Positions 7,397 through 15,091 of a DNA stretch of 64,000 nt are shown here, in pieces. The stretch is from VFMC01 sp031404435 (lineage in GTDB: Bacteria; Actinomycetota; Acidimicrobiia; Acidimicrobiales; Ilumatobacteraceae), in the NCBI GenBank assembly GCA_031404435.1, contig JANNHO010000339.1, positions 10,789-74,788 of the forward strand, read 5' to 3'. The position numbers were made by a program, and so were the translations under genes. How positions within the stretch are numbered: the first letter of the stretch is position 1; the number at the start of each line of letters is the position of its first letter. A model generated the notes under the pieces. The model worked only from the letters and a program-made list of their open reading frames with translations, was not told where the DNA came from and made no database searches.

Positions 7397-8848
7397 ATGC
7401 CGATCCTTCCGCTCGGGCGGGCGTTCACCGAGGCCGCACTGCGCGACCCCGACCGCCCCGCCGTCACCGTCGACGACGTCACCACCACCCGAGCTCAGCT
7501 CGAATCGCTGGCCAACCGGATGGCCAGAGCATTTGCCGAGCTTGGTCTGAAGCTGGGTGACTACGTCACGATCGGGCTGCCGAACTCAGCAGAGTTCTTC
7601 GCCGCCACGCTTGCTGCGTGGAAGCTCGGCGCAGTGCCCCAGCCGGTGTCGCCGCGGTTGCCCAAGCGTGAGCGCGAGGCGATCGTCGAACTTGCCGGTT
7701 CGGTGCTGGTGCTCGGTGCCGACTCCGATGCGCACCCTGGCCGGGTCTGCTTGCCGGTCGGCTGGTTGCCGGACGAGTCGTTGGATGATTCGCCGCTGCC
7801 CGATGTGATCGCACCGACGTGGAAAGCGCCCACGTCTGGTGGCTCGACGGGTCGCCCGAAGCTGATCGTCGCCGGTGATCCAGGCGTCATCGACACTGAC
7901 GCGCCACCGGCGATGGGAGTGCACCGCGATGGCGTGATGCTGGTCCCGGGCCCGATGTATCACAACGCCCCGTTCAGCTACTCGGGGCGTGGTCTGGTCA
8001 TGGGCAACCACATCGTCACGATGTCCCGGTTCGATGCCGCAGCCACCCTCGCCGCGGTGGAACGGCACCGGCCCGACTGGATGCTGCTAGTACCGACGAT
8101 GATGCTGCGCATCTCCCGCCTCGAGGGTCACGCCGACCATGACATGTCGTCGGTGCTGGTGGTGTGGCACATGGCCGCGCCGTGCCCGCCATGGTTGAAG
8201 GAGTCATGGATCGATTGGCTCGGCGGCGAGCGGATCTTCGAGTTGTACGCAGGCACCGAAGCCCAGTCGGTGACCGTGATCCGCGGTGACGAGTGGATGA
8301 CCAGGCGCGGCTCGGTCGGTCGCCCGATCTTCGGCGAGATGAAGGTGGTCGACACCGACGGCAACGACGCCGCGCCGGGCGAGGTCGGCGAGATCTACAT
8401 GCGCGCCCCCGAAGGTATGGTCACGTACCGCTACCTCGGGGCCGACCCGAAACGCAATGATGAGGGTTGGGATTCGCTCGGCGACATGGGTTGGATCGAC
8501 GTCGACGGCTACGTGTTTCTCACGGACCGGCTGGGCGACATGATCCTGTCCGGTGGTGCCAACATCTACCCGGCCGAGGTGGAGGCAGCGATCGACGAGC
8601 ACCCGTCGGTGCTGTCGAGCGCAGTGATCGGCCTGCCCGACGAGGACCTCGGCAGCCGGATCCACGCGATCGTGCAACCAGCCGCCGGCTTGACGATCAG
8701 CGACGACGACCTACGTGCCCACCTAGCCGAGCGGCTCGTGCGCTACAAGATCCCGCGCACGTTCGAGTTTGTCGCGGACCCCCTGCGCGACGACGCCGGC
8801 AAGGTCCGCCGCAGCCAACTCCGCGCCGACCGCTCCGGCACGGCGTAG
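7397..8848 (+). CDS. Bile acid/steroid-CoA ligase-like acyl-CoA synthetase (BaiB-like)
   Basis: 483 aa ANL-superfamily ligase. The P-loop is SGGSTGRPK, the A5 region is ELYAGTEAQSVTVIRGDEW and the A7/A8 region is DSLGDMGWIDVDG followed by DRLGDMILSGGANIYPAEVE. Several stretches match clostridial bile-acid-CoA ligase BaiB as I recall it: PMYHNAPFSYSGRGLVMGN, WLKESWIDWLGGERIFELY, and RGDEW followed by GSVGRP. Family knowledge therefore points to thioesterification of a steroid or bile-acid side-chain carboxylate. The C-terminal catalytic Lys lies in DDAGKVRR. The ATG at 7397 is chosen for the hexamer 7 nt upstream; an earlier in-frame codon at 7376 would include the promoter. Confidence 0.85.
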   Translation: MPILPLGRAFTEAALRDPDRPAVTVDDVTTTRAQLESLANRMARAFAELGLKLGDYVTIGLPNSAEFFAATLAAWKLGAVPQPVSPRLPKREREAIVELAGSVLVLGADSDAHPGRVCLPVGWLPDESLDDSPLPDVIAPTWKAPTSGGSTGRPKLIVAGDPGVIDTDAPPAMGVHRDGVMLVPGPMYHNAPFSYSGRGLVMGNHIVTMSRFDAAATLAAVERHRPDWMLLVPTMMLRISRLEGHADHDMSSVLVVWHMAAPCPPWLKESWIDWLGGERIFELYAGTEAQSVTVIRGDEWMTRRGSVGRPIFGEMKVVDTDGNDAAPGEVGEIYMRAPEGMVTYRYLGADPKRNDEGWDSLGDMGWIDVDGYVFLTDRLGDMILSGGANIYPAEVEAAIDEHPSVLSSAVIGLPDEDLGSRIHAIVQPAAGLTISDDDLRAHLAERLVRYKIPRTFEFVADPLRDDAGKVRRSQLRADRSGTA

Positions 8849-9090
8849 CCGACGAGCCCGGCACCCGGCGGCCCACCAGGGCTGGTTAGGTGACTTGATC
8901 GTGGGTCCGGGGCTGACAAGGAGGGAACGACACCTACGGCAATTGCCATCCAGCGCGACCGGCTCTCTCACCCTCGAACTCCGGCACTTCGGTCAGTCAT
9001 GCCCCGGACCCAACCCGAATCCTACGACGGCTGCGCCCAGGTGAAAAGGCCCAATTGTGTGACAGTCGGTCGGCCCCGGCTTGCTGGATG
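8849..9090. other. Intergenic stretch between two converging genes
   Basis: 242 bp without a convincing gene. It holds the inverted repeat described at 8902-9012 and no clear hairpin plus U-tract terminator. Short open frames across it have no recognisable domain. Confidence 0.6.
8902..9012. repeat. 111-bp segment bounded by a 12-bp inverted repeat
   Basis: TGGGTCCGGGGC (8902-8913) and its exact complement GCCCCGGACCCA (9001-9012) bound the segment. TGAC follows the left arm, and GTCA (with ATG inserted) precedes the right arm. It could be a small mobile element or the base of a long RNA stem. No flanking target duplication is obvious. Confidence 0.5.
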
Positions 9091-9498
9091 TCAAGGACTC
9101 GTGGTTGCCCCGCTGGCCTGTTGCGCCGCTTCCATTTCGGCGAGAAGCGCTGCCGGCCAACGACCACCACACCAGATCGTGTCTTTGGATATCTGGCCAT
9201 CGCGCAATTTGAGGATGTGCGCCTGATGGCACATGTGGGCCACCCCTTGCTCGTCCCAGCGCAGGGTCAGTTCGACCAGTTCCCCGTCAGCCAGCGCGGT
9301 ACGCCGGACATCTTCGAATCGACCCGGTTCTGCGTACCACTTGCTGAGCTCGGCTTGAACCGCCCCTGCACCCCGGACCGAATAACGCCAGTTCGGGACC
9401 GTGGCGTCGAGCACCACGTCGTCACAATAGATTTCGACGGGAATCCTCGCGGCCTCGATCCCCGCCACGAACTCGTCAACGGCACTCGTGCTCTTCAT
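9091..9498 (-). CDS. SnoaL/NTF2-like protein
   Basis: 135 aa with an NTF2-like pattern: an N-terminal helix (VDEFVAGIEAARIPVEIY), a CDDVVLDATVPNWRYSVRG strand segment and a C-terminal QAHILKLRDGQISKDTIWCGG strand pair. Such folds act as small isomerases, cyclases or binding proteins; the activity here is unknown. The ATG at 9498 is chosen because AAAGG sits about 7 nt upstream; frame continues further but is Gln/Thr-rich and unlike the family. It is the third gene of a leftward cupin-SnoaL-SnoaL set divergent from a TetR gene. Confidence 0.75.
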   Translation of the reverse strand: MKSTSAVDEFVAGIEAARIPVEIYCDDVVLDATVPNWRYSVRGAGAVQAELSKWYAEPGRFEDVRRTALADGELVELTLRWDEQGVAHMCHQAHILKLRDGQISKDTIWCGGRWPAALLAEMEAAQQASGATTSP

Positions 9499-9563
9499 GT
9501 CATCACCTTTCGTGTCTGTCTGTGTCTGGGTTCTCGCTGTGTCTGGTTCTGCCTGTGCCCCTG

Positions 9564-9902
9564 TCAACCTTTGACGTAGGAGAGCTTCTCGGAGATCTGG
9601 CCTCCACGAACGCGAAACACATCAACGCCCCGCACGTGTCCGTCGTCCCACGTGTATCGCCACAGCTGGACCACCCGGTCGGCCGCGGCAAACGACTCCT
9701 CCTCATGGAACGCGGCAGCATCGTTATCAAAGATCGGTTGCCACGCCGCACGGACGGCATCCTTGCCGACGTAACGAGTGCCGTCGGGTGCGGGACCTGT
9801 GGCATCGAATATGCAGTCATCGGTGACCAGCGCCAACGCGGCGTCGAGGTCGTGTGCCGCCCAGGCTGCGCCGAACGCCGCGATGACTTCGATCTCGTTC
9901 AC
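9564..9902 (-). CDS. SnoaL-like domain protein
   Basis: 112 aa, a complete SnoaL-like unit: VIAAFGAAWAAHDLDAALAL, then TDDCIFDATGPAPDGTRYVG, then a VDVFRVRGGQISEKLSYVKG ending. The DGTRYVGKDAVRAAW segment is typical of SnoaL_2 proteins. The catalytic role is unknown. The GTG at 9902 lies 4 nt after the cupin gene stop, so the two are probably coupled; a longer frame upstream runs through the cupin gene in a wrong phase. Confidence 0.8.
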   Translation of the reverse strand: MNEIEVIAAFGAAWAAHDLDAALALVTDDCIFDATGPAPDGTRYVGKDAVRAAWQPIFDNDAAAFHEEESFAAADRVVQLWRYTWDDGHVRGVDVFRVRGGQISEKLSYVKG

Positions 9903-9906
9903 GTCG

Positions 9907-10272
9907 TCAGTTTCCGGGGGTGGTGGCGTAGTTGCTCGCTCCGAACCAATCGACCACCACCACTGCCTCGTCACCGACGACCCAGGCATCATGACCGCTG
10001 GGAAGCGAGGTGACATCGCCGGGGCCGGCGATGAATTCGGTCCCGTCGTCCATGCGGATCGCCAATCGGCCGCTGACGTGGTACTGGAAGTGGGGCGCGA
10101 GGCAGCTCGCGGTTTGAGCGATTGGTTTGACGTCGTTGGACCACCGCCACCCCGGCTCGAGCACGAGCCGACCAACCTCGGCACCGCCGATGTTGATGAT
10201 CTCGGCGCGGCCATTGGGAAACTGTCTCACCTCATCAGCAGTGACAAAACTACGATGCTCGGTACTTTGCAC
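9907..10272 (-). CDS. Cupin-domain protein
   Basis: 121 aa single-domain cupin. A strand with LVLEPGWRWSNDVKP is followed by HFQYHVSGRLAIRMDDGTE, then GPGDVTSLPSGHDAWVVGDE, the usual cupin motif 1 and 2 layout. The metal-binding His set is incomplete (HFQYH in motif 1, one His in motif 2), so it could be a ligand-binding protein instead of an enzyme. GTG start at 10272 with AGAAGGAG about 8 nt upstream. It is the first gene of the leftward set; the promoter region shared with the TetR gene contains a palindrome at 10326-10345. Confidence 0.8.
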   Translation of the reverse strand: MQSTEHRSFVTADEVRQFPNGRAEIINIGGAEVGRLVLEPGWRWSNDVKPIAQTASCLAPHFQYHVSGRLAIRMDDGTEFIAGPGDVTSLPSGHDAWVVGDEAVVVVDWFGASNYATTPGN

Positions 10273-10325
10273 GGCGGTTGCTCCTTCTCGGCTTGTCGGG
10301 TCCGGTACACTCGACGGTATTCAAC

Positions 10326-10345
10326 CTACCTACTAGTAAGTAAGA
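10326..10345. promoter_or_regulatory. Imperfect palindrome, probable autoregulatory TetR operator
   Basis: CCTACCTACTAGTAAGTAAG is a 20-bp inverted repeat centred on CTAG with two mismatched pairs. It lies between the divergent cupin (10272) and TetR (10378) genes. Symmetric TAC..GTA arms are common in operators of TetR/AcrR regulators that control a divergent neighbour. It is unlike the steroid-locus palindrome. Confidence 0.6.
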
Positions 10346-10377
10346 GGTCAAGGAAAATTTTACGCCCACACGACACC

Positions 10378-11004
10378 ATGGGGCCTGACGCGATCTTTTC
10401 AGGACTACCCGGCGATAGGGACACCGCTTCGCTGGTGCTCGATGCCGCAGAACGGCTTGTGCAGACTCGCGGGTTCAACTCGTTCAGCTACGCCGACGTC
10501 GCTCGCGAACTCGAGCTCACCAAGGCTGCGCTTCATTACCACTTCGCCACGAAGGCGGATCTTGGCGAGGCTCTGCTTGAACGCTTCGCCGCACGCTTCG
10601 CGAGCGCGCTCGACAGAATCGATGCCAAACCCGCGCGCGCGCCGGACAAGCTTGCCGCCTACGCCGACCTGTACCTCGATGTGCTGCGTCGCGACCAGAT
10701 GTGCCTGTGCGGGATGCTCGCGGCCGAATACCGAACGCTGCCCGAACGCATGCAGGTGATCGTGGTCCGATTCTTCAACGACAACGAAGCTTGGCTGACG
10801 GGGGTCGTCGAGCGAGGGCAAACGGAGGGCACGATCGACGGCGCCGTATCACCTCACGACGCGGCGCGCTCGATTGTTGCTGCGTTCGAAGGTGCCATGC
10901 TGATCGCTCGGCCTTTTGGTGACGTGGCATGGTTTCAGGCCACGGCGGCCACCGTTCTCAACGGTCTGGTCAGCGCGGCCTCTGTGCCGGCTCGCGGGCA
11001 GTGA
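10378..11004 (+). CDS. TetR/AcrR-family transcriptional regulator
   Basis: 208 aa. The N-terminal HTH spans LVLDAAERLVQTRGFNSFSYADVARELELTKAALHYHF-like residues about 15-55, with the recognition-helix segment LTKAALHYHFATKADL typical of TetR. The C-terminal ligand domain contains a MCLCGMLAAEYRTLP stretch. The ATG at 10378 is chosen; the frame extends far upstream without homology. It is divergent from the cupin/SnoaL genes and probably represses them and itself through the palindrome at 10326-10345. Its 3' end overlaps the convergent membrane-protein gene by 35 nt. Confidence 0.85.
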   Translation: MGPDAIFSGLPGDRDTASLVLDAAERLVQTRGFNSFSYADVARELELTKAALHYHFATKADLGEALLERFAARFASALDRIDAKPARAPDKLAAYADLYLDVLRRDQMCLCGMLAAEYRTLPERMQVIVVRFFNDNEAWLTGVVERGQTEGTIDGAVSPHDAARSIVAAFEGAMLIARPFGDVAWFQATAATVLNGLVSAASVPARGQ

Positions 11005-11833
11005 GCCGCAGCGCCAGGAGCCAGGCGGCCGCGATGGCACCCGCCCCGAACCAGGCAAACCACACCCACGTTGCAACCTCGCTAGCCGAGAACAATGAGT
11101 GATGTCGCGCGGACACCGCGACCGTCGCCACGGTGAACGCGAGCATGGCAATCGTGATCGGGATCACGTCAACCAGCGTTGCGCGTGCCGAGTATCGCCA
11201 ACAGCACCAGGCGATGGCCAAGAAGGGGCCACTGTAGAACTGAGCCAGGCCGTTGCTGATCGGCCACGGCCAGGCATCGACCATGAGCTCCCGGGCCACC
11301 AACAACAACACACCGATCACCCCGTAGAACGCCGCCTGCACCTGCAGAACTCGCCGAGCGGCGATGGTCAGCGATGGGCCAGGAGATGGTGGTCCCGTGC
11401 GGCCCCGAGTCCACAGGATCAAGGCCACGCCCAGCAGCGGATACACGACGTAGGACCCGGTCCACACCCACACCGGTGCCAGGTCGAAGTCGAATGCCTC
11501 CAGATTCAAGAGCGTGACGATGAGCAACAGGGCTGTGAAGATGATCACCGCCGGCGGCCCGGGTGTGATCTGGGACCGAAACCGGGCGATCGCACAGCAG
11601 CCCATGTAGACGGTGCCGAACAGGTAGAGCGAGGCGACGAACCGGGCGTGGAGCGGCGGTAGCAGCGCCCAGGTAAACGACTCGTCCATGCGCGCCGGGA
11701 CGACGAAACCGAGGTAGGCGACGAACAACGCGGCGACGGTGATGACGCCGAAGTAGGCCCGCTCGGCCAGGTGGATTCCGGATGGCGTCGGTGCGGATTG
11801 GCCCGTGCCGTATCGTCCGCTCTCTCCCACCAT
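10970..11833 (-). CDS. Polytopic membrane protein of unknown function
   Basis: 287 aa with about eight hydrophobic segments, for example FGVITVAALFVAYLGFVV, AVIIFTALLLIVTLLNL, VVYPLLGVALILW, VLLLVARELM and a final AWFGAGAIAAAWLLAL helix. No enzyme or transport motif is recognised. The ATG at 11833 has GAGGG 6 nt upstream and is preferred over an ATG 35 codons earlier, which adds a polar arginine-rich stretch. It overlaps the 3' end of the TetR gene tail-to-tail and lies 141 bp downstream of ipdF in the same direction. No link to steroid metabolism is visible. Confidence 0.7.
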   Translation of the reverse strand: MVGESGRYGTGQSAPTPSGIHLAERAYFGVITVAALFVAYLGFVVPARMDESFTWALLPPLHARFVASLYLFGTVYMGCCAIARFRSQITPGPPAVIIFTALLLIVTLLNLEAFDFDLAPVWVWTGSYVVYPLLGVALILWTRGRTGPPSPGPSLTIAARRVLQVQAAFYGVIGVLLLVARELMVDAWPWPISNGLAQFYSGPFLAIAWCCWRYSARATLVDVIPITIAMLAFTVATVAVSARHHSLFSASEVATWVWFAWFGAGAIAAAWLLALRLTAREPAQRPR

Positions 11834-11974
11834 GACGGCCCTCTGTCGGTGATCCGGGCCGGAATCGGCCGGTACGCGAATGGTAGTTCGCTCCACGCCA
11901 CGGTTGCGTTGCTGCATCGTTTCCGGGTAGTACGACACGCTAGGGCGATTCGTGATTCGGGGGTGCCCGGCGCC

Positions 11975-12781
11975 TCAGGGGTGTTGGGAGCTGACGCTCA
12001 CTACCTCGCCGGTCATGTACGAGCTGTACTGCGAGGCGAGGAACACGATGACGTTGGCGATCTCCCATGGTTCAGCGGCGCGGCCGAACGCTTCCCGTGA
12101 CGTCAACTCCGTAAGCAATTCGGGCGAGGTCACCTTGGCCAGGTTGGCGTGCATCGCCAGGCTTGGCGCCACGGCATTGATCCGCACACCGCGGGGCGCG
12201 GCTTCGATGGCCGTGCAACGGGTGAACGCCATTACCCCTGCCTTCGCCGCGGCATAGTGCGCTTGGCCGGCCTGCGCCCGCCATCCGAGGACCGACGCGT
12301 TGTTGACGATGACGCCGGCACCACGCGGGTACATGTGTGCAAGCGCAGCCCTGGTGACCCGGAACGTACCGGTGAGGGTGACATCGAGCACCAGCGACCA
12401 CTGCGCATCCGTCATCTCATGCACCTCGGCGGTACCACCGAGACCGGCGTTGTTGACAACGACATCGATCCCGCCGAGGGCCTCGGCCGCTCCATCGATC
12501 ATGGCCTGCACGCTCGATTCATCGGTGACGTCGGCGACGATGCAGAGCACGCCCAACTCCTCGGCGGTCTCGCGGAGCCGCCGCTCGTGCTTGTCGGCGA
12601 TCACCACCCGCGCTCCTTCGGCGAGACATCGCTGCGCTGTGGCCGAACCGATGCCGCTGCCCGCCGCGGCGGTGACGAGCACTCCTGTGCCGAGGAGCAG
12701 CCCGTGGGCCGGGGGCGGGGCGGCGGGCGGGTTCGGGCGAGGGGCGGCGGGCGGGTTCGGGCGAGGTGCCGGTGGGGTCAT
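11975..12781 (-). CDS. ipdF: IpdF, SDR of steroid C/D-ring degradation
   Basis: 268 aa SDR. After a proline-rich N-terminus the domain begins HGLLLGTGVLVTAAAGSGIG; then NNAGLGG, Ser in NNASVLGW and YAAAKAG follow, ending in YMTGEVVSVSSQHP. The AAAGSGIGSATA loop, ERRL.ETA.EL and terminal QHP match Rv3559c (IpdF), which oxidises the 5-hydroxyl of the CD-ring CoA intermediate before ring C opening. Residues about 3-24 contain two copies of PPAAPRPN encoded by a 24-bp DNA duplication, which is unusual for the family. It lies 28 nt after fadE30 in the same direction, with AAAGG before the start. Confidence 0.9.
   Translation of the reverse strand: MTPPAPRPNPPAAPRPNPPAAPPPAHGLLLGTGVLVTAAAGSGIGSATAQRCLAEGARVVIADKHERRLRETAEELGVLCIVADVTDESSVQAMIDGAAEALGGIDVVVNNAGLGGTAEVHEMTDAQWSLVLDVTLTGTFRVTRAALAHMYPRGAGVIVNNASVLGWRAQAGQAHYAAAKAGVMAFTRCTAIEAAPRGVRINAVAPSLAMHANLAKVTSPELLTELTSREAFGRAAEPWEIANVIVFLASQYSSYMTGEVVSVSSQHP
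12718..12775. repeat. Direct repeat of about 24 bp encoding PPAAPRPN units
   Basis: Two near-identical GGCGGCGGGCGGGTTCGGGC-containing units lie head to tail at the 5' end of ipdF. In protein they give a Pro/Ala/Asn linker and not part of the Rossmann fold. Confidence 0.7.
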
Positions 12782-12809
12782 TGTCGTTGCCTTTCGAGCG
12801 GTGCGGCCA

Positions 12810-14000
12810 TCAGCGCGCCAGCCCGAGGACGCGTTCGCCGATCACGCTACGTTGGATCTCGTTCGACCCGCCGTAGATGGTGTCTGACCGCGAGAACAGG
12901 AACAGCTTCTGCTCCAACGACAGCTCGTAGTGGCCCGCCTTGCTCACGCCAGCCGGACCGATCAATCCGGCCGGTCCGAGCAGGTCGATCATGAGGTTGC
13001 ACAGGTCGCGGTGCCAGGTCCCCCAGAACAACTTGGAGATGCTGGCCTCGGGCCCCGGCACCCCGGCGCCCATCGACCGCAATGCGTTCCACCGCATGAG
13101 TTGCAACCCCGTGTGCGCGGTCATGAGCCGTTGACGCATCACCGGATCGCCGGTGAGGCCGGACCGGCGCGCGAGGTCGATGACGTGGCGCACCTCGCGC
13201 TCGAAACCGACCTGCTGGGCCAGGGTGGAGATGCCGCGCTCGAAGCCGAGCAGCGTCATCGCCACGCGCCATCCGTCGCCTGGTGTGCCGACCACCATGT
13301 CGGCACCGGTGCGTGCCCCGGTGAAGAACGTCTCGTTGAACTCGCCACCACCGGTGAGCTGCACGATCGGACGGACCTCGACGCCGGGCTGGTCCATGGG
13401 CACCAGCAGCAGGCTGAGCCCGCTGTGACGCTGCGATCCCGCCTCGGTGCGCACCAGCACGAAACACCAGTGGCTCACGTGCGCGAGCGAGGTCCACACC
13501 TTCTGGCCGTCGATCACCCACTGGTCGCCATCGAGGTGGGCGCGGGTCTGCACGTTGGCGAGATCACTGCCTGCATCGGGTTCGCTGTAGCCCTGGCACC
13601 AGCGGTGCGTTCCGTCGAGGATGCCCGGCAAGAACCGGGTGCGCTGAGCGTCGGTGCCACGCTCGATCAGCGTTGGCGCGAGTAGGTTCTCGCCCATGTG
13701 GTTGACCCGGGCTGGTGCTCCGGCGCGGCAGTACTCCTCGGCCCAGATGACCTGCTGGCCAACGGTTGCGCCCCGGCCACCGTGACGCTCCGGCCAGCCG
13801 AGACCGATCCAACCGGCCTCGCCGAGGACGCGCTCCCACCGGACGCGCGTCTCGAATCCGACGTCTTCGTCGCCCGGTCCGCCGCGGCCGCGCAACTCGG
13901 CGAACTCGCCGACCACGTGATCACCAAGCCAGCGCTGGACAAGGGAGCGGAACTGGTTGTCGGAGAGCTCGGCGAGGGGGGTGGTCAACGTGAGGCCCAT
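12810..14000 (-). CDS. fadE30: FadE30-like acyl-CoA dehydrogenase (HIP side-chain beta-oxidation)
   Basis: 396 aa acyl-CoA dehydrogenase. Markers of the family and of FadE30 (Rv3560c) are WIGLGWPERHGGRG, VNHMGENLLAPTLIERGT, WCQGYSEPDAGSDLANVQT, DGQKVWTSLAH and DTIYGGSNEIQRS near the end. The enzyme introduces the double bond in the propionyl side chain of the CD-ring CoA thioester. The ATG at 14000 gives the usual N-terminus but sits only 2 nt from the operator at 14002-14024, leaving no room for a promoter on that side. An in-frame ATG at 14030 would place the operator inside the gene. The downstream partner is ipdF. Confidence 0.9.
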   Translation of the reverse strand: MGLTLTTPLAELSDNQFRSLVQRWLGDHVVGEFAELRGRGGPGDEDVGFETRVRWERVLGEAGWIGLGWPERHGGRGATVGQQVIWAEEYCRAGAPARVNHMGENLLAPTLIERGTDAQRTRFLPGILDGTHRWCQGYSEPDAGSDLANVQTRAHLDGDQWVIDGQKVWTSLAHVSHWCFVLVRTEAGSQRHSGLSLLLVPMDQPGVEVRPIVQLTGGGEFNETFFTGARTGADMVVGTPGDGWRVAMTLLGFERGISTLAQQVGFEREVRHVIDLARRSGLTGDPVMRQRLMTAHTGLQLMRWNALRSMGAGVPGPEASISKLFWGTWHRDLCNLMIDLLGPAGLIGPAGVSKAGHYELSLEQKLFLFSRSDTIYGGSNEIQRSVIGERVLGLAR

Positions 14001-14001
14001 G

Positions 14002-14024
14002 GTTTCTGACGGTCCGTCAGAAAC
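14002..14024. promoter_or_regulatory. Palindromic operator, copy 3 (fadE30/LLM divergent promoter)
   Basis: The core TCTGACGGTCCGTCAGA (14005-14021) is extended by GTT and AAC on its sides, giving a perfect 23-bp inverted repeat around T14013, the longest of the four copies. It fills most of the 38-bp gap between the fadE30 ATG (14000) and the LLM ATG (14039). Confidence 0.72.
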
Positions 14025-14038
14025 TAGCATCGCCAAGC
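14025..14038 (+). promoter_or_regulatory. Putative leaderless promoter of LLM oxidoreductase
   Basis: TAGCAT (14025-14030) abuts the palindrome and precedes the ATG at 14039 by 8 nt. Confidence 0.5.
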
Positions 14039-15082
14039 ATGGAGGCCATTGCGGGGATGAGCGACCGAATCGCGCTGGCCCATGTGGCCGGCTACGCGCA
14101 ACGGGTCGAAGCGCTCGGCTACGACACCTTGCACGTCCCCGAAACCGTGCACGACGCGATGGTGGTCTCGCTGCTCGCGCTGCAGGCAACCAAGCGCTTG
14201 CGCGTGGCGAGCAGCGTCGTCCTCGCGTTCGTGCGCAGCCCGATGCTCGTCGCCTACACGGCGTGGGACCTCGCCTCGGTGAGCGGTGGCCGATTCGAGC
14301 TCGGCCTCGGTTCGCAGATCCGCCAGAACATCGAGGGCCGCTACTCGATGCCGTGGGCCGAACCGGTTGGGCGCATGCGTGAGTACGTCGAATCGCTACG
14401 CGCGATCTGGCACTCGTTCGCCACCGGTGAGCCGCTGCACTACGTAGGCGAGCACTACGCCTTCACCCGGCTGCAGCCGTTCTTCAACCCTGGCAACCAC
14501 CAAGCAGGGGCACCTCCGGTCTTGCTCGGGGGAGTGAACGAACGGATCTGCGGGCTCGGCGGATCGCACGCCGACGCGTTCGTCACCCATCCCACCAACT
14601 CGAACCCGCGCTACCTGCGCGAGTTCTGCCTCCCTCGACTTGACGAGGCGGCCGCCGCAGCCGGCCGCCCGCGCCCGCGCGTGGTCACCGGCAGCATGTT
14701 CGTCACCGGTCGCACCGCCGTCGACGTCGCCGCGAGTCGCGAACACCTACGCGCCACCCTCGCGTTCTTGTACACCACGCCTGCGTACCGGCGGACGCTC
14801 GACCTGTTTGGATGGGCCGAACTCGGTGAGCGTTTGCAGCGGATGACCCGCGAAGGAGAGTGGGACCGACTCGACACCTTGCTCACCGACGAGGTGCTGG
14901 ACGCAATCGTTCCCCAGGGCGCGTGGAACGAGCTGCCGGCGTTGGTCGAGGGGTGGTTCGGCGGTTTGGTCGATGGGGTGATGCTGCCTGTGCCGGCTGA
15001 CCCGGTCAACGACGCCGAGTTCGCCGACGTCATCTCCGCCATACGGGCCATCGGATCTGACGGCGCGTCAGAAACCGCGTAG
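14039..15082 (+). CDS. LLM-class, probably F420-dependent oxidoreductase (TIGR03617-type)
   Basis: 347 aa, luciferase-like TIM barrel. The segments GYDTLHVPETVHDAMV, VVLAFVRSPMLVAYTAWDLASVSGGRFELGLG-type and YSMPWAEPVGRMREYVE match the TIGR03617 subfamily of F420-dependent enzymes. M. tuberculosis has such a gene (Rv3520c) in its cholesterol regulon. Cofactor F420 use is a family inference. The ATG at 14039 follows TAGCAT by 8 nt. The C-terminal codons (GSDGASETA) overlap operator copy 4, and the stop codon TAG is the first half of the next gene's hexamer. Its reaction in steroid breakdown is not known. Confidence 0.82.
   Translation: MEAIAGMSDRIALAHVAGYAQRVEALGYDTLHVPETVHDAMVVSLLALQATKRLRVASSVVLAFVRSPMLVAYTAWDLASVSGGRFELGLGSQIRQNIEGRYSMPWAEPVGRMREYVESLRAIWHSFATGEPLHYVGEHYAFTRLQPFFNPGNHQAGAPPVLLGGVNERICGLGGSHADAFVTHPTNSNPRYLREFCLPRLDEAAAAAGRPRPRVVTGSMFVTGRTAVDVAASREHLRATLAFLYTTPAYRRTLDLFGWAELGERLQRMTREGEWDRLDTLLTDEVLDAIVPQGAWNELPALVEGWFGGLVDGVMLPVPADPVNDAEFADVISAIRAIGSDGASETA
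15056..15072. promoter_or_regulatory. Palindromic operator, copy 4 (before fadE29-like gene)
   Basis: TCTGACGGCGCGTCAGA lies in the last codons of the LLM gene, 20 bp before the GTG of the next dehydrogenase. Its position 7 bp upstream of TAGGCT suggests it controls a promoter there and is not a chance codon run. Confidence 0.65.
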
Positions 15083-15091
15083 GCTCGCAGC
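15080..15091 (+). promoter_or_regulatory. Putative leaderless promoter of fadE29-like gene
   Basis: TAGGCT (15080-15085), which includes the LLM stop codon, precedes the GTG at 15092 by 6 nt. Confidence 0.5.
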
